This document shows, one piece after another, positions 10,241 through 23,500 of a stretch of 64,000 bases of DNA. Under the pieces are notes generated by a model. The model did not search any database, was not told the origin of the DNA, and worked only from the letters and a program-made list of their open reading frames with translations. The stretch lies in contig QVRM01000335.1 in the NCBI GenBank assembly GCA_003439945.1, positions 841,501 to 905,500 of the forward strand. Reading direction: 5' to 3'. The stretch is from Dermanyssus gallinae (taxonomy: Eukaryota; Arthropoda; Arachnida; Mesostigmata; Dermanyssidae). How positions within the stretch are numbered: the stretch's first letter is position 1; each line of letters begins with the position of its first letter. A program made the position numbers and the translations under genes.

Positions 10241-13200
10241 CGTCCTTTAGCGTTTCACTGGGTGATAACTGAGTTCGCTGCGTTGTGTAACAATTACAAC
10301 GCGCGATTCAAATGTTCATTTATCTCAGTTCCGCCCGTTCATTGCCTCGGGAAATGCATTCGGAATTATATTTTGTCTCAGGTACTGTGCCGTTACCGCG
10401 TGACGTCTATTTGCCCCTACATATACTCGTTATACTAGTTGATAGTTGTTTTATTCCATTGAATGGCATGTAATAGTTTAAGGCATAGTTCTTCTTACAG
10501 TCTTGCTGTCGTTCACAATACTACAAACGCAAGCATTTTTCTTGAATCCATACAGGTGGGAACGCTCTGCTGGACCCACACGCAGGCTTTCCATGTGTGT
10601 GTGTGTGTGTGAATAGCCTGTACCATTCCTACAACATGAATTCTCTTATTAAATATATTCTGCCACCAATTGCGTGACAAAGCAGTTTTTGTCATTTCAT
10701 CACTTGCGATCCTTTTAGTTCCCAACCCACTGAAACAGGTAGTGCGTGACCTCTGATACTAAGCTTGCCACGCAGAATTTAGCGTACGTAACTGCTCTCT
10801 CCGTTAATCGCACATGTTCATCAGGAACGATAAAGGACTATTATGGCCGGCATATCTGTATCTTGGGCTGTTTCTTAGTTTGACTACATTGTGACTCTTA
10901 GCAAAACTATAGCTGATTGAGCTTGCCCTTTGACTATCCCCGTGCGTAGGTCAAATGCTCTCCCAGCGAGAATGATATTTAGAGCGAGTGTCTGCCTATA
11001 ATGGCTTAAGTCAGCCTTCTCAAATATCATATAATCACGTACTAGGCAAAACGTTTAATTTAGTTTAAAATTCGAAACAATTCGTTACGAGCTGACTGCA
11101 GGCATATCTTAGCAGGTTTGAGAAGGGCACGAAGAGGCTATGTCCATGCGAATCTGCAGAACAAAAACTTAGCACGTCAATAGTTGACATTGCCGTAACA
11201 GCAAATACGTAGGTTGGATCCCTATATATATATATATATATATATATACGCGTATTCGTAGAGCAAATCAAATATATTAAATGTAATCCTACGACACCTT
11301 CTTCCCTCTATAAAACAAAGAGAAGAGCAAAGATGAACCTTGTATGAACAATGTGCAGAAAATCATCTTCTATATCGCGTATTATGTACCCACAGCAGTC
11401 TACACGGCAAATACTACTGTCTTCGGTAGAATTCATGGATTCAGTAAAGCCGCCTCAACTCGACAGCTCTCCTAGATAGTCGTGCACGTGCCGGGAAGGC
11501 GGGAGGATACCAATGCGTCACCCGTGCGGCACACTATTATGAAAAAGGGTGACCGCAAACGGAGCGCATTGGAAGGAGGCTGTGTTTATGAATGCTTGAA
11601 CGCTGTACTACCTATAAAAACAAACAACCCACTACTTGTTGCTGGTGGTAATAGTAATAAAATAATTTGTCGTTGATCTTCCATTGTGATTGGTCAATGT
11701 GTTGAAGACAACTTTTCACACTGCAACGGGCGCACAACTCTAGTTAGGCCTTGAAGGCTTCCGTCCTGCCAAGCAATACGTGCCTGCAATCAGCTGGAAA
11801 CGAAAAATTCTGCCGATTATTAATTCAGATGGAACATTTTGCCTAGTATATGAGTTTTATTTGGTGAGCTTAATTTAGGTCATTATAGACACACACTCGC
11901 TCTAAGTACCCTTCTTTATGGGTTTACCTGTCTACTGGGCTAGTCAAAAAGCAAGCTCTATCCATAGTTCGGCTAAGCGTTAAAAACTGTTAAACTAAGA
12001 GACGCATAGGAGGTGCAAACCGTAGTTTTTTTCTGTCGTACTAATTTTTCTTAATATATAATTTAAAACGTCAACAATGTTCATTATATATAATTTAACG
12101 TGTCGTTAACATTTGTTCGGACTATTTTTGAACGATATACTCATAGATGCTCGTATATACATAAATATAGAAGCACATTCACAGGCACTTAGGCGAGTGC
12201 CGAACCTAAATTGCTCCCTAAGGGGCACTTATGGAATTTCTTTTGCCAAAAAGGATTCACGAGTTAAAAACGTGCTAATGGGCCGTGCTAACGCGGACCG
12301 AGTCGTTTGGAAACTACCATCGCCAATGGGCCCTCACTGTCCAGCAACACTGGGCGGTTGCACTTGCAGACTGCCGGGTGCATATCAGTTCGCCCGCTTG
12401 TTCGTTTATTAACTGCCTCAAAGAGTAGGTAGGATATAGGTGATAAAGCTAGTAGTTCTGCCCCGTTGAGGGCATGACCCCGTCGTATCTTGATATTAAG
12501 GTGCCGCGTAAAACTACGTATTTATAGTCTACGGTTGTCTCCCGTATACCCGACCACCCCATCGCTCGGTTAAGTGTAACAAAGGCAAACTTGATCATAT
12601 TCAAATCTCTAGAATCAGAGTCTGAATAATCAGAGTCGTTAGGCAGGGAAAACAGATTGGATAATTTACTTCTCTCCAAAGGCGGCGTATTTAGAATTCG
12701 TGTTCGATTCGGTGCTTGCTGCAGCGGCTTTTGCTCACTGATGCAAATACCCTGCTGCCGCGCAGCGAAAGAAAGCCATTGCTCGGCCCCCAAAGCACTG
12801 CCTTCGATGAGGCCCAGGCTTAACGTGAGCATGTCTCTTGCTAGTTATTATTGTCGTGGTTGCTCTCGTAATTACGTTGTCGCTATTGGTGCTGTTTCTT
12901 TTGTGTGTTATCGCTTGTTTTTATTGTTTGGTATTGTGATTTACTATTGTCCGTACGTTTCGACTCAATTGGTGCCCCGTGGTCCGACTGTTGTTGTTGA
13001 TGATGGTGTTGTTGGTGTTATTGTTGTTGTTGCTGTTGTTCTCATCCAGCTTTTCATTTTTGATAGTTCCTCTTGCATAATAATCGTTACGCGTGTAGTT
13101 GATGTCAGTCTTGCAATCGTCCTACTGTCGTTATCATTATGGTTTTTGCTTTTGTTGTTGTTGTCGTTGTCGTCGCACCCGCTATTACCTTCGATGTCGC

Positions 13201-14640
13201 CAACACCTTCCAACCATCAGTATGGTTTGCTACGGCTATCAATGTTGTTGCTGGCACAGTTATTATTGCCACGCGTGCGGCAGTACCAGCAGCAGATGTT
13301 CCTGCTGTCGCTGCTGCTGCTGCTGCTGCTGCGAGCACTCGACTACGGCCGCCACTCGGGGCTCTCTTCAATGGCTGCAAACGATCAATCACTCGTTCAT
13401 CCTTTTCTTGTTTCCGACCTTTGTAGCCGGATGACTCTCGGCGTGTTATACTATTCGCTGGCTAGGGTGTTTTTCATCGGCTGTGTATCTTTCTGCCTTC
13501 CCTTGTCTCTATTCCTCTCTCTCTCACACTCTCGGGCGCGCACCCGTGTCTCGCTCTGCCCGTCGATGGAACTCGTGGTTGGTCGTTTCTAGTTCGCTCA
13601 CTGGCGGCTTTTCTGGCGTGACCAGATGGCCGTCATACGAAAGCCATCATGGCTATGATCATAATCATACATTCGGACGTGTTGTTGCCTTCAGAGTGTA
13701 TGTTCTGAGCGTGTTCGCCGTCTTTGCTCGTCTCCGCCCGACACCACCACTGCCGCCGCCACCACCTCCTCGTCCAGACCACCCTAAGAGAGCCCGAGGG
13801 GCATGCGGGGATTCAGAGACGAGGACCTCGCTCCCTCCCCCCCCCCCCAGCTCCGCCCCCGGTTCCCTCCTCCTCCACGCGGCTAAGGGCTGGGCCTGCC
13901 GGCGCCAGACCTGGAACAGTCAATCTGCCTTCATTTTTCAAGATGAACAACCACGCACTCCGCAAGCGATTCCAGAATGAAGAGCCAGCACAGCCGCAAA
14001 CACCATTACTACCTCACTTGGTATCGATTGAGACGAAGTCGATCTTCTTCATCGTTGCCGATGCCGTCGCTGTGTTCGTCCGTCGCCGTTGTCGCTATCA
14101 TGGATCAAAAAAACACGTCGTAGGCGCGATGGAAAAAGAAGACTTCCTCCTTCTCCTCATCCTTCTGTTCTTTATGCACTGCGTCGCGGGTCGCGTTGAA
14201 GGTCGCGCAATCCTTATGAATAATAGAAGAACGGCGCGGGCAGCCAGGGGGTCACGAAAACATCTGAAATAGCGACATTACCAACAATAACATCAAAATC
14301 AACAGCAGCAGCAACAATAACAACAACAACAAGGCATGTCAGAAGGCAGGCGCCACCGTCATCGATGACCTACCTATCGTGGTGAACTCTCCATTTATCT
14401 GTGCACGTCTCGTACGTCCCTGACGTGCGCACGTTTTGGTGCCTACATCGGTGCGTTGGCCGCACGAATGATCATAGACGAATGATCTGTCTGCCCGGCC
14501 GGCCTCGCGTGCGTGACAACGCAATGTCACTTCGTAGGGGCGTCGGGATTATGTTCTCGACACATTGATGCTTCCACCGAAGCTGTATCGGCTGCAGGAG
14601 ACATCGGCTGACAGCCGAAGTAGACACAATCAAACATAAT
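10241..14640. other. 4.4 kb without a supportable gene
   Basis: It contains a (GT)n tract near 10594-10611, (TA)n at 11223-11249, and a GTT/TGC trinucleotide-rich block at 12960-13335. Around 13740-13870 there is a CCN/CTCC-rich segment. Long open frames at 12657-14272 overlap each other in several frames on both strands and consist of low-complexity Leu, Val, Cys or Ala runs. I see no domain or splice structure I could defend. Confidence 0.5.
12960..13335. repeat. GTT/TGC trinucleotide-rich low-complexity block
   Basis: Imperfect runs of GTTGTT, TTGTTG, GTCGTT and finally (GCT/CTG) repeats (13308-13332). It resembles UTR or intron-type simple sequence. Confidence 0.8.
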
Positions 14641-14644
14641 AACC

Positions 14645-14645
<1 letters not shown>

Positions 14646-14708
<63 letters not shown>
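14646..14708. repeat. (TA)n microsatellite
   Basis: About 31 TA units. Confidence 0.97.
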
Positions 14709-14710
<2 letters not shown>

Positions 14711-15445
14711 CACGGATGCCTAACGCGAATTCCAAAGGAGAAACCAAGTATAGCTCAGTGGAACTGAGGAAAGAACGAAGACCCCGAAAAGTTATTGAGA
14801 CTTCGGTCCACATTAGCGCTGATGGGGTGGACCTTCTAGTGGTTACGAAGCCATGGCCTCTGGCACACTATGCGCTTCAAGGATACTAACCGGCGCACAC
14901 GCCAGTTGGGATCACTGAGTGAGAGAATAGATAATTTACCAGCCCACCCACCCATAAAAATAGATGTTACTATTTCCATGCGCTACGGACGTCAGCAGAA
15001 GCGAAGGCTCGTGTCAAAGTCTCCTAAAAGAGATTGCTTTCCAGAAGTTATCGTGCGTTTCGCCGCTAATCGGAAATTTCAGGATGGTTAGAGCTACAAT
15101 AACTACCAAGACACTTAAATCCAATACACGGTAAACAAAGTGACGGAAAGATTACGGCGATGGTGGATGCAACCAAGCAAAAGATATGGCTCTGCCGAGA
15201 TCCTGTCTACGAATCTACGAAAAGCCACGCAGCAAAACGAGTGCCTAAGAGAAACAAGAAGACGTAGCAGAAACCATACCTATGACTTTCCAATGCCTCA
15301 CAAGGTCGCCACATCCAGTAAACGGCAAACCGGATTGCTGGAAAGCCGAACAATACTTTACCATGCAGGAAGTAACTCCGGAGAAGCAAAGCGCCTTTTT
15401 TATTTTTCAAGCTTAAACAGCCGCTCTTAGACGAACGACCTGACC
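14709..15445. other. No recognised gene
   Basis: Two modest plus-strand open frames (14870-15091 and 15140-15430) are basic and unrecognised. I could not attach them to any family or to the neighbouring transposons. Confidence 0.4.
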
Positions 15446-15458
15446 TGGCTCCAGGGAA

Positions 15459-15637
15459 CTTTCTAGGCTGATTCTCAGCCAAGATCTTACGTCCATGTGA
15501 CTGCTTTTCGCATCGCTTCATAGACGGACTCCATAAATACAAATCGGTGCAACGGTAGGGCTCGAACCCGCGCACCTATATGTCTTCTCTAGTCGCGAGG
15601 CACATGCGAATGCACTCACTACGCCACCGGGCTCGAC
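15459..15637 (-). mobile_element. tRNA-derived SINE, copy 1
   Basis: On the minus strand it begins GTCGAGCCCGGTGGCGTAGTG. An A-box-like TGGCGTAGTG is followed about 50 bp later by a B-box GGGTTCGAGCCC, i.e. RNA polymerase III internal promoter elements in tRNA spacing. A non-tRNA body follows (TTTATGGAGTCCGTCTATGAAG). The same sequence recurs at 33819-33997 and 51492-51640. Possible diverged target duplications TGGCTCCAGGG / TGGTTCCAGAG flank this copy. Confidence 0.82.
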
Positions 15638-15925
15638 GATGGTTCCAGAGCTTAGTCGACTTGAATCGACGTTAACGACATGTTTAATTTTCCTCACACA
15701 GAAAGGGCACTGACGTGGAAGGGCAATTTCTGTACCGTCTGTTTGTGGACGTCCGTTGCACGTTTGACTCGTTAATTTAGCCAATACAGGGCTCCCAGAG
15801 CATGTTTCTCTCATGAAGGAGACCTTGAGCTTTAGACGACATTATAGTCAAGCATCCATGTACAGAATAGACCGGTTTCACGCAGCACGGCAACCTCAGC
15901 CCTCTGCTGTCTGCGCTTCCTATCT

Positions 15926-16988
15926 CGCTTTCACCGCTATTGGAAACGGCAACTTTTCGACTGCTAGCAGTCAAAATATGATGGTGATTGGCCGTTGCAA
16001 TTTCGTTTGATCGCTTTTCCCGTGCAACGTATCGGCGTGATTTTGAAAAATAGAGAAAAACTAGTTTCGAGTGGCTATCAAGCATTTTTATTTTAAATGT
16101 TGGAATGCGACCCAAGTGAAAACTGAGTTAGACGAGGTGTACGGTGATTTTGTGCCATGTTTTGCCACTGTTTCCAACTGGATTAATGAGTTAAAAAGAG
16201 GTCGCAGGAGCACCGAGGATGAACTACGTTCAGGACGCCCAAAAACGCCAACTGATGAGGAAAACGTGAAAAAAGTGCGGGAAATCGTTGTCGCAGATAT
16301 GCGAGTGAACATTAGGGAGATAGTAAAGGCCTTGGGAATCCGTTTGAGTAGTGTGCATTTCATCCTGCACGAGAACTTGAAGATGAAAAAGCTCAGAGCA
16401 AAATGGGTGCCGCATTTGCTCAACCAAGGCCAAAAAGACGCGCGTGTTTCCGCTTCACAGCGAAATTTGGCCAAGATGTCGAAAAATCCGTCGGATTTTT
16501 GGCGCAGGTTTGTGACCGTCGATGAAAGCTGGGTCCATCGTTACACTCCCGAGACCCAAGAAGCATCTCGCCAATGGTGTGCACCTGGTGAAAGACCTCC
16601 GAAGAGGCTGCGGACAACGGCATCGACCGGAAAGATGATGGCTACGGCTTTTTGGGACCAACGTGGAATAATTCTGGTCGACTACCTTGAGAGCGGTAAA
16701 ACGATCACGGGAGAATATTATGCAAGACTGTTGGATTGCCTAAAGCAATAACTCATCGTGAAACGGCCCGCTTTGCAGAAGAAGGTTGTCCTGTTTTACC
16801 AGGACAATGCTCCTGCACACAAGTCGCGGCAAGCATCGGCAAAACTGGCCCAACTGAGGTTCGAACTTATTGAACAACCTTCCTATTCTCCAGACCAGGC
16901 TTCTCGGTGAGTATATCGAATAAGAAAATATTAAAAACAAGATTTGGAAGTTCTTGGTTTTCATTTTAAGAACTTGTTGAACTACCTG
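15926..16988 (+). mobile_element. mariner element, irritans-like, truncated and internally deleted
   Basis: Same family as 27-1312 but on the plus strand. The right terminal repeat is present (TTGAACTACCTG ending at 16988). The left terminal repeat is missing: homology begins only at about 15926. The right flank is CA rather than TA. About 160 bp are deleted near the 3' end of the coding part. Confidence 0.9.
16050..16923 (+). pseudogene. mariner transposase with lost start and deleted third catalytic Asp
   Basis: The start codon is ATA and a TAG follows four codons later. A frame of about 225 residues then runs to 16751, with VTVDESWVHRYTPE, FWDQRGIILVDYLESGKT and the helix-turn-helix region. 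A stop after KQ is followed in another frame by HQ(Y)QDNAPAHK and then YSPDQ. The third catalytic Asp (SPDLAPSD) and about 55 further codons are deleted, and the sequence rejoins at YIE-stop. It cannot encode an active enzyme. This copy keeps a T that the 27-1312 copy lost near its start. Confidence 0.9.
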
Positions 16989-16989
16989 C

Positions 16990-17740
16990 AATTAATGTAC
17001 ACGGACGATCTAGTATTTACAGCAGCAGAATGTTCTGCCTCCAGCAGACGCTAGCTACGTTGGCAGCTTATGTGAGGGAAGTCGAAGTTCGCGATCCATA
17101 CGGGAAAGACAGAAACCATGAAATTGAAGTATGCAGGTCGACTAACAGAGTGTACTCGCTTACTCTATGTGGGCAGAAGATAAAAAATTTAACTAGTTTT
17201 ACATAGCTAGCTATCACATTTCTTTCCCAATCAAAACTTTTGTTGCGCACATTGAAGAAGGGCACAGAAAATAGTGGTTGCGTTAGCGACACTTAAGAGC
17301 CCAAATATGATTTTATTCAAGACAGCGCAAAACATCTTTACTTGAAAAAAATTGACACTCAGCTCCTGTGACAGAACGCCTCGTATCTAGATGTATTTGA
17401 TTACGTAAAACCTGCCTTTCTGAAACGGGTATTAGGCTTATAAAACTTCGCATATCATCATATTGTCTATTTCCTAGTCAATAGCTGCCCTAACTGTAGA
17501 ACAGATTAGAAAGCAGTTTGCACTACGGGAGACCGTGACGACTCCAGTTCATTCTAGAGCAATCTACAGATACGAAATCGTTTAAGCAAGGAATATTTTT
17601 ACGTAAAATCCTCTGCACGTTCGCGCACCTACTGACACAGCGAGGGATCGTGACATCGCACCTAGACAAAACTTCAGGGTGATATGGACCCCGTTTACTT
17701 TGCTCTGGAAATACGAGGTGCAAAGTCACATCTTCCGTCA
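16990..17740 (+). pseudogene. Reverse transcriptase fragment of a non-LTR element (YTDD onward)
   Basis: Directly after the mariner's right end the plus strand reads LMYTDDLVFTAAE, the catalytic box with YADD changed to YTDD. RT-connection motifs follow: LTLCGQKI, then YVKPAFLKRVLGL near 17400-17440. Later sequence (IRKQFALRET near 17505) resembles the downstream region. The RT part before the box is not found on the other side of the mariner, so the locus has also suffered deletion. Frames change several times. Confidence 0.75.
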
Positions 17741-19265
17741 CTTTCTCTTATCCAGTGCATTAACATATGATGTGATCATTCTCACTAGAGTTACCGCCTA
17801 TAGACTGATTGGCTATATAACGTTAAGCATTAACGCCCGGATCGAGAAAGAATGAGAAGTGACCGTGGTGTATAATGGCTGATATTATAGGTCCAAACCC
17901 GTATACAATGAAGATGATTGTGTAGCGCTTAGAGGTCATAGCCTTAATAGAAATGCGATACACTTAAGCTCGATCGAGAACCATGTTGGTGGAATCGTTG
18001 AAAGGCTTTTTCCAATAGCAGCGATAGGAGGATCATTTTCGATGATGAGGAAAACTTTATTGTGTCTTATTGTATGACGGCAGGCGTTAGCCGGGCGATA
18101 ACTAGAGGTCGCTTTTATCCTCGATAGGAGTGAGTACTGTGCCTCTGCCAAGCGACGCTTACAGAAAGATGCAGACGCTTACGCACTACGTAGATAACCT
18201 AGTGCCCTACTCGCTGCTTGTAGTCGTATTTAATTGCGACAATTTGCCAAATTGCCGAGGAACATCGAACCCACTTAAGAAGAAACATCTATAAAAAAAA
18301 ACAGTTAAGTTCCACCACGGAAAGACAGTGATGCACTTCGCCAAAAACAGAATATACAAATTTTGTATAATAATTGAGAAATTACATTATCAACGCAAGA
18401 GACGAACTTTGCTTAAAGGCCGAAATGGCTCCAACACCTCTATGAGACATCTAGACATCTAGGGAGAGCAACGGCGTCTTGTCACGTCAAGTACAGCTCG
18501 GTCACGACGGTGATCTACCAGAAATAAGAGTCACTATCTCGGCTCGTCTTATGACGAGCCTGAATGGCAAAAGGACCGCCGTGCTTTGCGCTTTAAAACG
18601 AAATTATGTATGTTGGTGTTTGCACGTATTTATTATGGGCATAGCCGGCTGCCGAGTAGCAGATGAAAGGCTGGCATTGTGCCAAAATTATAAGTTTGCT
18701 TGCTGACGCTTAAAAAATAGGTGCGAATTTACACTTGTTTGAAGGGTCAGCCGGCAACTTGTTGTAGCGATCTGTCTATATGCGGCCGTGGTCGTACGGA
18801 TTGCCAGCGCGCTTAATGCCGGCATTCTGAAACAGCATTGACTGGCCCAATATCCGTCCATATGTGGACAACGTAAACAAATGTCCGATTGAAGTAGTAA
18901 AGATAGCGTCATGAGATTCCTATATCGATCGAGTAGCTGTCACATTTAGATATACATGGCTTTGCAGTGATCTATAATACAACGAGCTCTTATAGTTAAT
19001 AGAGTAACGATTATATGAATCTTGTCTAGTCATTTATATCACACGTTAACGCGTGCGTCATTGACTTTTGCTATCTCGGAGTAAACTTTTTCAAGGCACA
19101 TATGGCACAAACATATTACCGAGCGGGTGCGGAGAGCGTTGTAGCCATGTCACTTGTAGACAAATTCAGAGATAGTCTCCGGACACGATTAAAGCTCTCT
19201 CTCTGACCTTAAGGTCCCCTCGGTGGCCTTATCCGGCATACAGGTAGTTTAGGATGACCTTACTA
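17741..19265. other. No recognised gene
   Basis: About 1.5 kb between the RT fragment and a likely C-terminal fragment of a similar element. I see no insertion boundaries, repeats or conserved motifs. It may be decayed retroelement sequence or an older insertion. Confidence 0.35.
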
Positions 19266-19269
19266 TGCG

Positions 19270-20074
19270 CCTCGAGAAGCTTGACAGACTGAAACCGCCT
19301 GGTTTACCTAATGGTTTCCGCACAACGCTTAATAAAAAAGAACCTGTAACGCGGTTTATGTTTGCCTCAACTCCAGCCCTCGAGCAGTTCTGGTTGAATT
19401 TTCAAATGAAGTTGCTCCACATTGGCCCATACATGACATAGATTCCACGATGGATCACGGCAATGGCTACGAAAAACTGGAAACGACCAGTGCAAGAGAC
19501 GCGTCATCTCATGATCCGCTACTTTCTACACGGGGTTTATCATACAATCTGCCTGGGACGTGATTATTACGAACTTACGGACGTCTGTCAACTGTTGCTG
19601 CGATGCGGCCGTGTTCCTTATACTATTTCGATGAGTATTCAAGTGCTAGATTTTCTTACACAGCTTGGTACATCACGTACTGAACCTGTCCTGTTAAACA
19701 CTTCAAGCGCAAGTTCACAGATGATGTTCTCACAAGGCCGGCCATATGTTTTTCTATACGTCAACTATGGGTTCTCCCATTGGGTAGCACTTTATCTGGG
19801 ATTTGACAGCCTTACCTTTTTTTTGTTCTGGGAGGTTTCGGGAATGCATGATGCACATGCGCCACTAGCAGCCTGCGTGACTAGTGTGAGACTCGCAAAC
19901 CCACTAAACCCGGTTTCCTCCCCACCTCCCCAGCCTTACCCTGCTCTGCTTAAAGAAATAGCATATTCTGCTGCAAACAACGAAGAGAGCAAAAAGAAGG
20001 CAGAGCTAGGAGAGCTGAGAACTTTTGAAAGTTTCGTCTTTTCTTTCCGCCGCCATTTAAACATACGTTTATAA
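19270..20074 (+). pseudogene. C-terminal Cys/His domain of a non-LTR retroelement
   Basis: A 203-residue open frame from about 19463, with related sequence from about 19330 in the same direction. It shows NWKRPVQETRHLMIRY, then LHGVYHTICLGRDYYE and a cysteine run. This parallels the C-terminal domains at 57.0 kb (RYIVHGYHYLVC), 42.7 kb and 5.0 kb. The distal 120 residues are not recognised. It is plausibly the end of the same plus-strand element whose RT lies at 16990-17740. I do not treat it as a host gene. Confidence 0.6.
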
Positions 20075-20240
20075 ATGCATGTATGTACATACATAGCTAG
20101 GCATAGTCACCAAAACATGTACGTATCAATATACATATATACTATTATATAAAACAATAATTAAGTAACGCCTTTAAGCAATACGATTGAATAAACACTA
20201 TATATACAGAACACTTCTAGGAAAACCTTATGGTCGGGGC

Positions 20241-20509
20241 AACAACCGCGCGCAAAGAAAGACTGTTACGCAGGTATACGTAAGTTTAGTAACTCGCGTA
20301 ACAATGCGTAGTACTTAGTCTTCTGCTAGATTATATATGGGGACAGACTATACACGTACGTCTGCTTTATAGTCAACAACCGCGCGCAAAAAAAAGACTG
20401 ATACGCAGGTATACGTGAGTTTAGTAACTCGCGTAACAATGCGTAGTACTTAGTCTTCTGCTAGATTATATATGGGGACAGACTATACACGTACGTCTGC
20501 TTTATAATC
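20241..20509. repeat. Tandem duplication, two ~134-bp units
   Basis: Units 20241-20374 and 20375-20509 both run from AACAACCGCGCGCAAA through ACGTACGTCTGCTTTATA. They differ at only a few positions plus a one-base length change in an A run. Each unit contains TATATATGGGGACAGACTATAC. No coding content seen. Confidence 0.95.
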
Positions 20510-23500
20510 ACTAACCGTTGCGTTAATAACAGCTTACTGCAAGCGTGCGTGCGTCATTTTCTGAAAAGTTCCCGCCGTGACAATAGTACTCACTTCCAGT
20601 CCCTCTCTCTCGCGCGCTCAGCAACGGAAAAAGAGAAGTTCAAAGAGCACCGCTATTCGTCGACATTCGTCCGCTTCAGCGTTTGTAGCGCCGTTTCCTA
20701 CTTTTAACATTTAGCATAGCCGCTAACAAGGCCTTTCTGTTTGTTCGTTCTGTGTGCTCTTCTACCTTTCTTCTGTGTCTTCTCACCGGCTTCAGCGGGC
20801 TCGGTCGTCCGCTCCGCTCCGCTCCGCTAACGCCTGTTTTCCTTTTCTCTGTCTCTATCACGGTCTCTCGTAGCCATCTATTCTCTCGATTCCCTTCTGG
20901 ATCCTGTCTCTCTATTTCTCTCTCGCTCAGTTTCTCTCTCTCTCCCTCTCGCGCGCTCTTTATTCGTTTCTCTGTATCTTTTATCCGTTTCTCAGCGTGT
21001 CTAGCTCACGCTGAGCTCATCCAGTCCTCCTGTGAGCAGTTATTATCTAACTGTTAACTCGATTCAACTGCGACTGCATCCAACTCGAGCGAGCGCAGGA
21101 ACAACGGTAGCAGCAGCAACAGAAGGAAGAACAGCAATATAAACAACAGCAGCAACAATAACAAAGACAACGGCAGCATTCGCAGGATCAACAATAACAA
21201 AAAAACGGCAGCATTCGCAGGATCAACAATAACAAAAACAAAGGCAACGACAACAACAATAACAACAACAGCGACCAGCAGCAAAGCAGTGGCAAGAAAA
21301 TCAACATCAACAAAAGCAGTTGTAGTGGTAGCAGCAGCAATGACAACCATAACAACAGCACCAGGCAGTAACAAATAAAAACGAACGGATCGCCGGACGC
21401 ATAGGCAGCGATAATAACTACAGACCTGACTTCTCTACTAAAGCTACGTTTACAACTATTACTCGCAGCATGAAGCAGCGGCGGTGGCGGCGACGATGCT
21501 GCTGCTGTTTCTGCTGGCGGCAGAGCCGAGCCGGCTGCTTTGTAATTAGCAGCAACCAGACTGGAGCAACCAGCCATGCGTTGCCTGCCGCCGGTTATTC
21601 CCGTTTGGCCCGCGCCAATTGCCCTATTCCTTCGTATACGTACTTGTCAGCTGCTCAGCCCAATTTGCCCTCTTTCCCTCGCTGCTTCGCGCGCATAGAC
21701 TCTCCATCCTGTACACTCTCTCTTTCTCTCTTCTTGCGCGTCTATTCCCTTGTTCAGTCAGGCTTCTCCGGCATACACTTATATTCTCTTTTGTTTCTGC
21801 GCCCCATATTTATTTACTGTTTTTCTTCCGCCGCCTGTCTCTGTCCGGCTGTGTATCCCTTTCAATAGAGTCTTTTCGACCTGCCGTCCAGCTTGGCTGT
21901 GTCGATTTCAAACTCCGGTCCTAGACGGCTTTTCCCCCGTCCATACAGCTTCAACGACGACGAGAACAACAACAAATACAGCAGCATCGGCAGCAGCAGC
22001 AGCAGCAAAACAACAACAATAACATTTGCCGGCCAGGTTGCCGTCTCTACCAGTACCGCCACTTGGTGTAATTGCTAGATCCGACCAGCAGAGCTAAGTT
22101 ACATTGGCAGTAGTAGTAGTAGTAGTCGTCATTGTCGTCATAGTAGTAGTAGTAGATGGTGGGTAGTCTGTCTTCAGCGAGGGCAAAATGCGGGGGTGCC
22201 CGCAAGAAGCCGTCGAGAGGTGATACATACATAGGGGGGGGGCTACTACGACGACCTTGTTGGCCTGAAGCAGAAGTGACTTCGTGCCTGTGTAATGGCT
22301 GCTTGCTGTCTGCTTGCTTGCTTGGATGAATGGTTGGTTGGTTTGCTGGTCAAACAGGCGAACGACTCAGAACCAGGCGTGCGCCTCCAGCCGCCGGTGT
22401 TTGGGCGTGGGCATCGGTCTGTGTGTGTGTGTAAGTGGCTGTCTAGCTCGACGTGCGTGTCTGGCCATATATGTTCGATGGCTTGTATGTAGTTTGTATG
22501 AAAACAAACGCACGCTAGCTCCTTGTAGCTCGCTGTAGTTGCCGTTGTTGTCCTCGTCGTGGTTGGCTTGGGCTCCAGGCCGACTTTCGAGAGGAAGACA
22601 GGCGAAAGAAAACCGTACGAGCGATAGGGGAAGATTGACGGGTAAGAGTTTGAAGTATTGGAAAGAACGTAGTAAGTAGCGGCAGTAAATAGGGTGGGTA
22701 TTCTCTGCCGCAGCCGCTGTCGCTTCTGCTGCTGCTGCAGCTAATGCTGTTTCCGATTTTCCACGACACTGCGGCAGACAGACACAGAAACAGACTTTAA
22801 CTACTCGACGCCTAGTTAGAAGTCGTCGGCCAGAGAGCCAACGACTATAGAAGAGTAGAAAGCGGGCGGGGGCAAAGTAGCAGCAGCAACAACAACGACG
22901 TTAATTGCATTGGGTCTCCGTACAGTAGTAACTCACTGAGCCTAAAACTTACCCGGCCCCAACGACGCACTGACTAAATACTCTGACCATTACCGTTTCT
23001 GCTGTTGCCTCTGCTGGGCAAAAAGGATGAGGAGCTTAAACATACAGTCAGCAGTAATGATTGGATGATCATCGTTACAAGAGTAGCAACGCTAATAATG
23101 TGAAAAATTATACAAAGCGACAGCAGGAATAAAAGACAGCAGCGAGACAACACAAACGCAAAATAAACATCTGCTTAAATAATACGCAGGGTAGTCGGTG
23201 GAAAATAGATACCAACCTACCAGTGTAGCACATGTTGAATTTATTATACGTGTTTACGTATTGTTGCGAATCGTTGCGAGTAGTAGCATATATTAATATT
23301 CACTTAATTCAAGATACAATACAAAATATGAAAGTGTGAAGCTAAGTGTCTACATCTTTCGGGCGACGACACACAGATCGGATCGCCTCAATTTCGGAAA
23401 TTATTATAGCGTAAAAATAGCTGTATGCAGATACAGCAGCCATTGTGAAAGGGGCGGAGGGGTGGAGTGCTCAACACAAAGTCTGCTCTATAATGAAGAG

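Noticed and set aside
12657..14272. Overlapping 311-, 165- and 182-residue open frames suggesting a gene
   Set aside because: They run through GTT, TGC and CCN simple sequence, overlap equally long frames on both strands, and show no domain or signal.
15459..15637. A functional tRNA gene from the A and B boxes
   Set aside because: The sequence between the boxes does not fold as a cloverleaf that I can see, a non-tRNA body follows, and it is repeated with target duplications, so it is a SINE.
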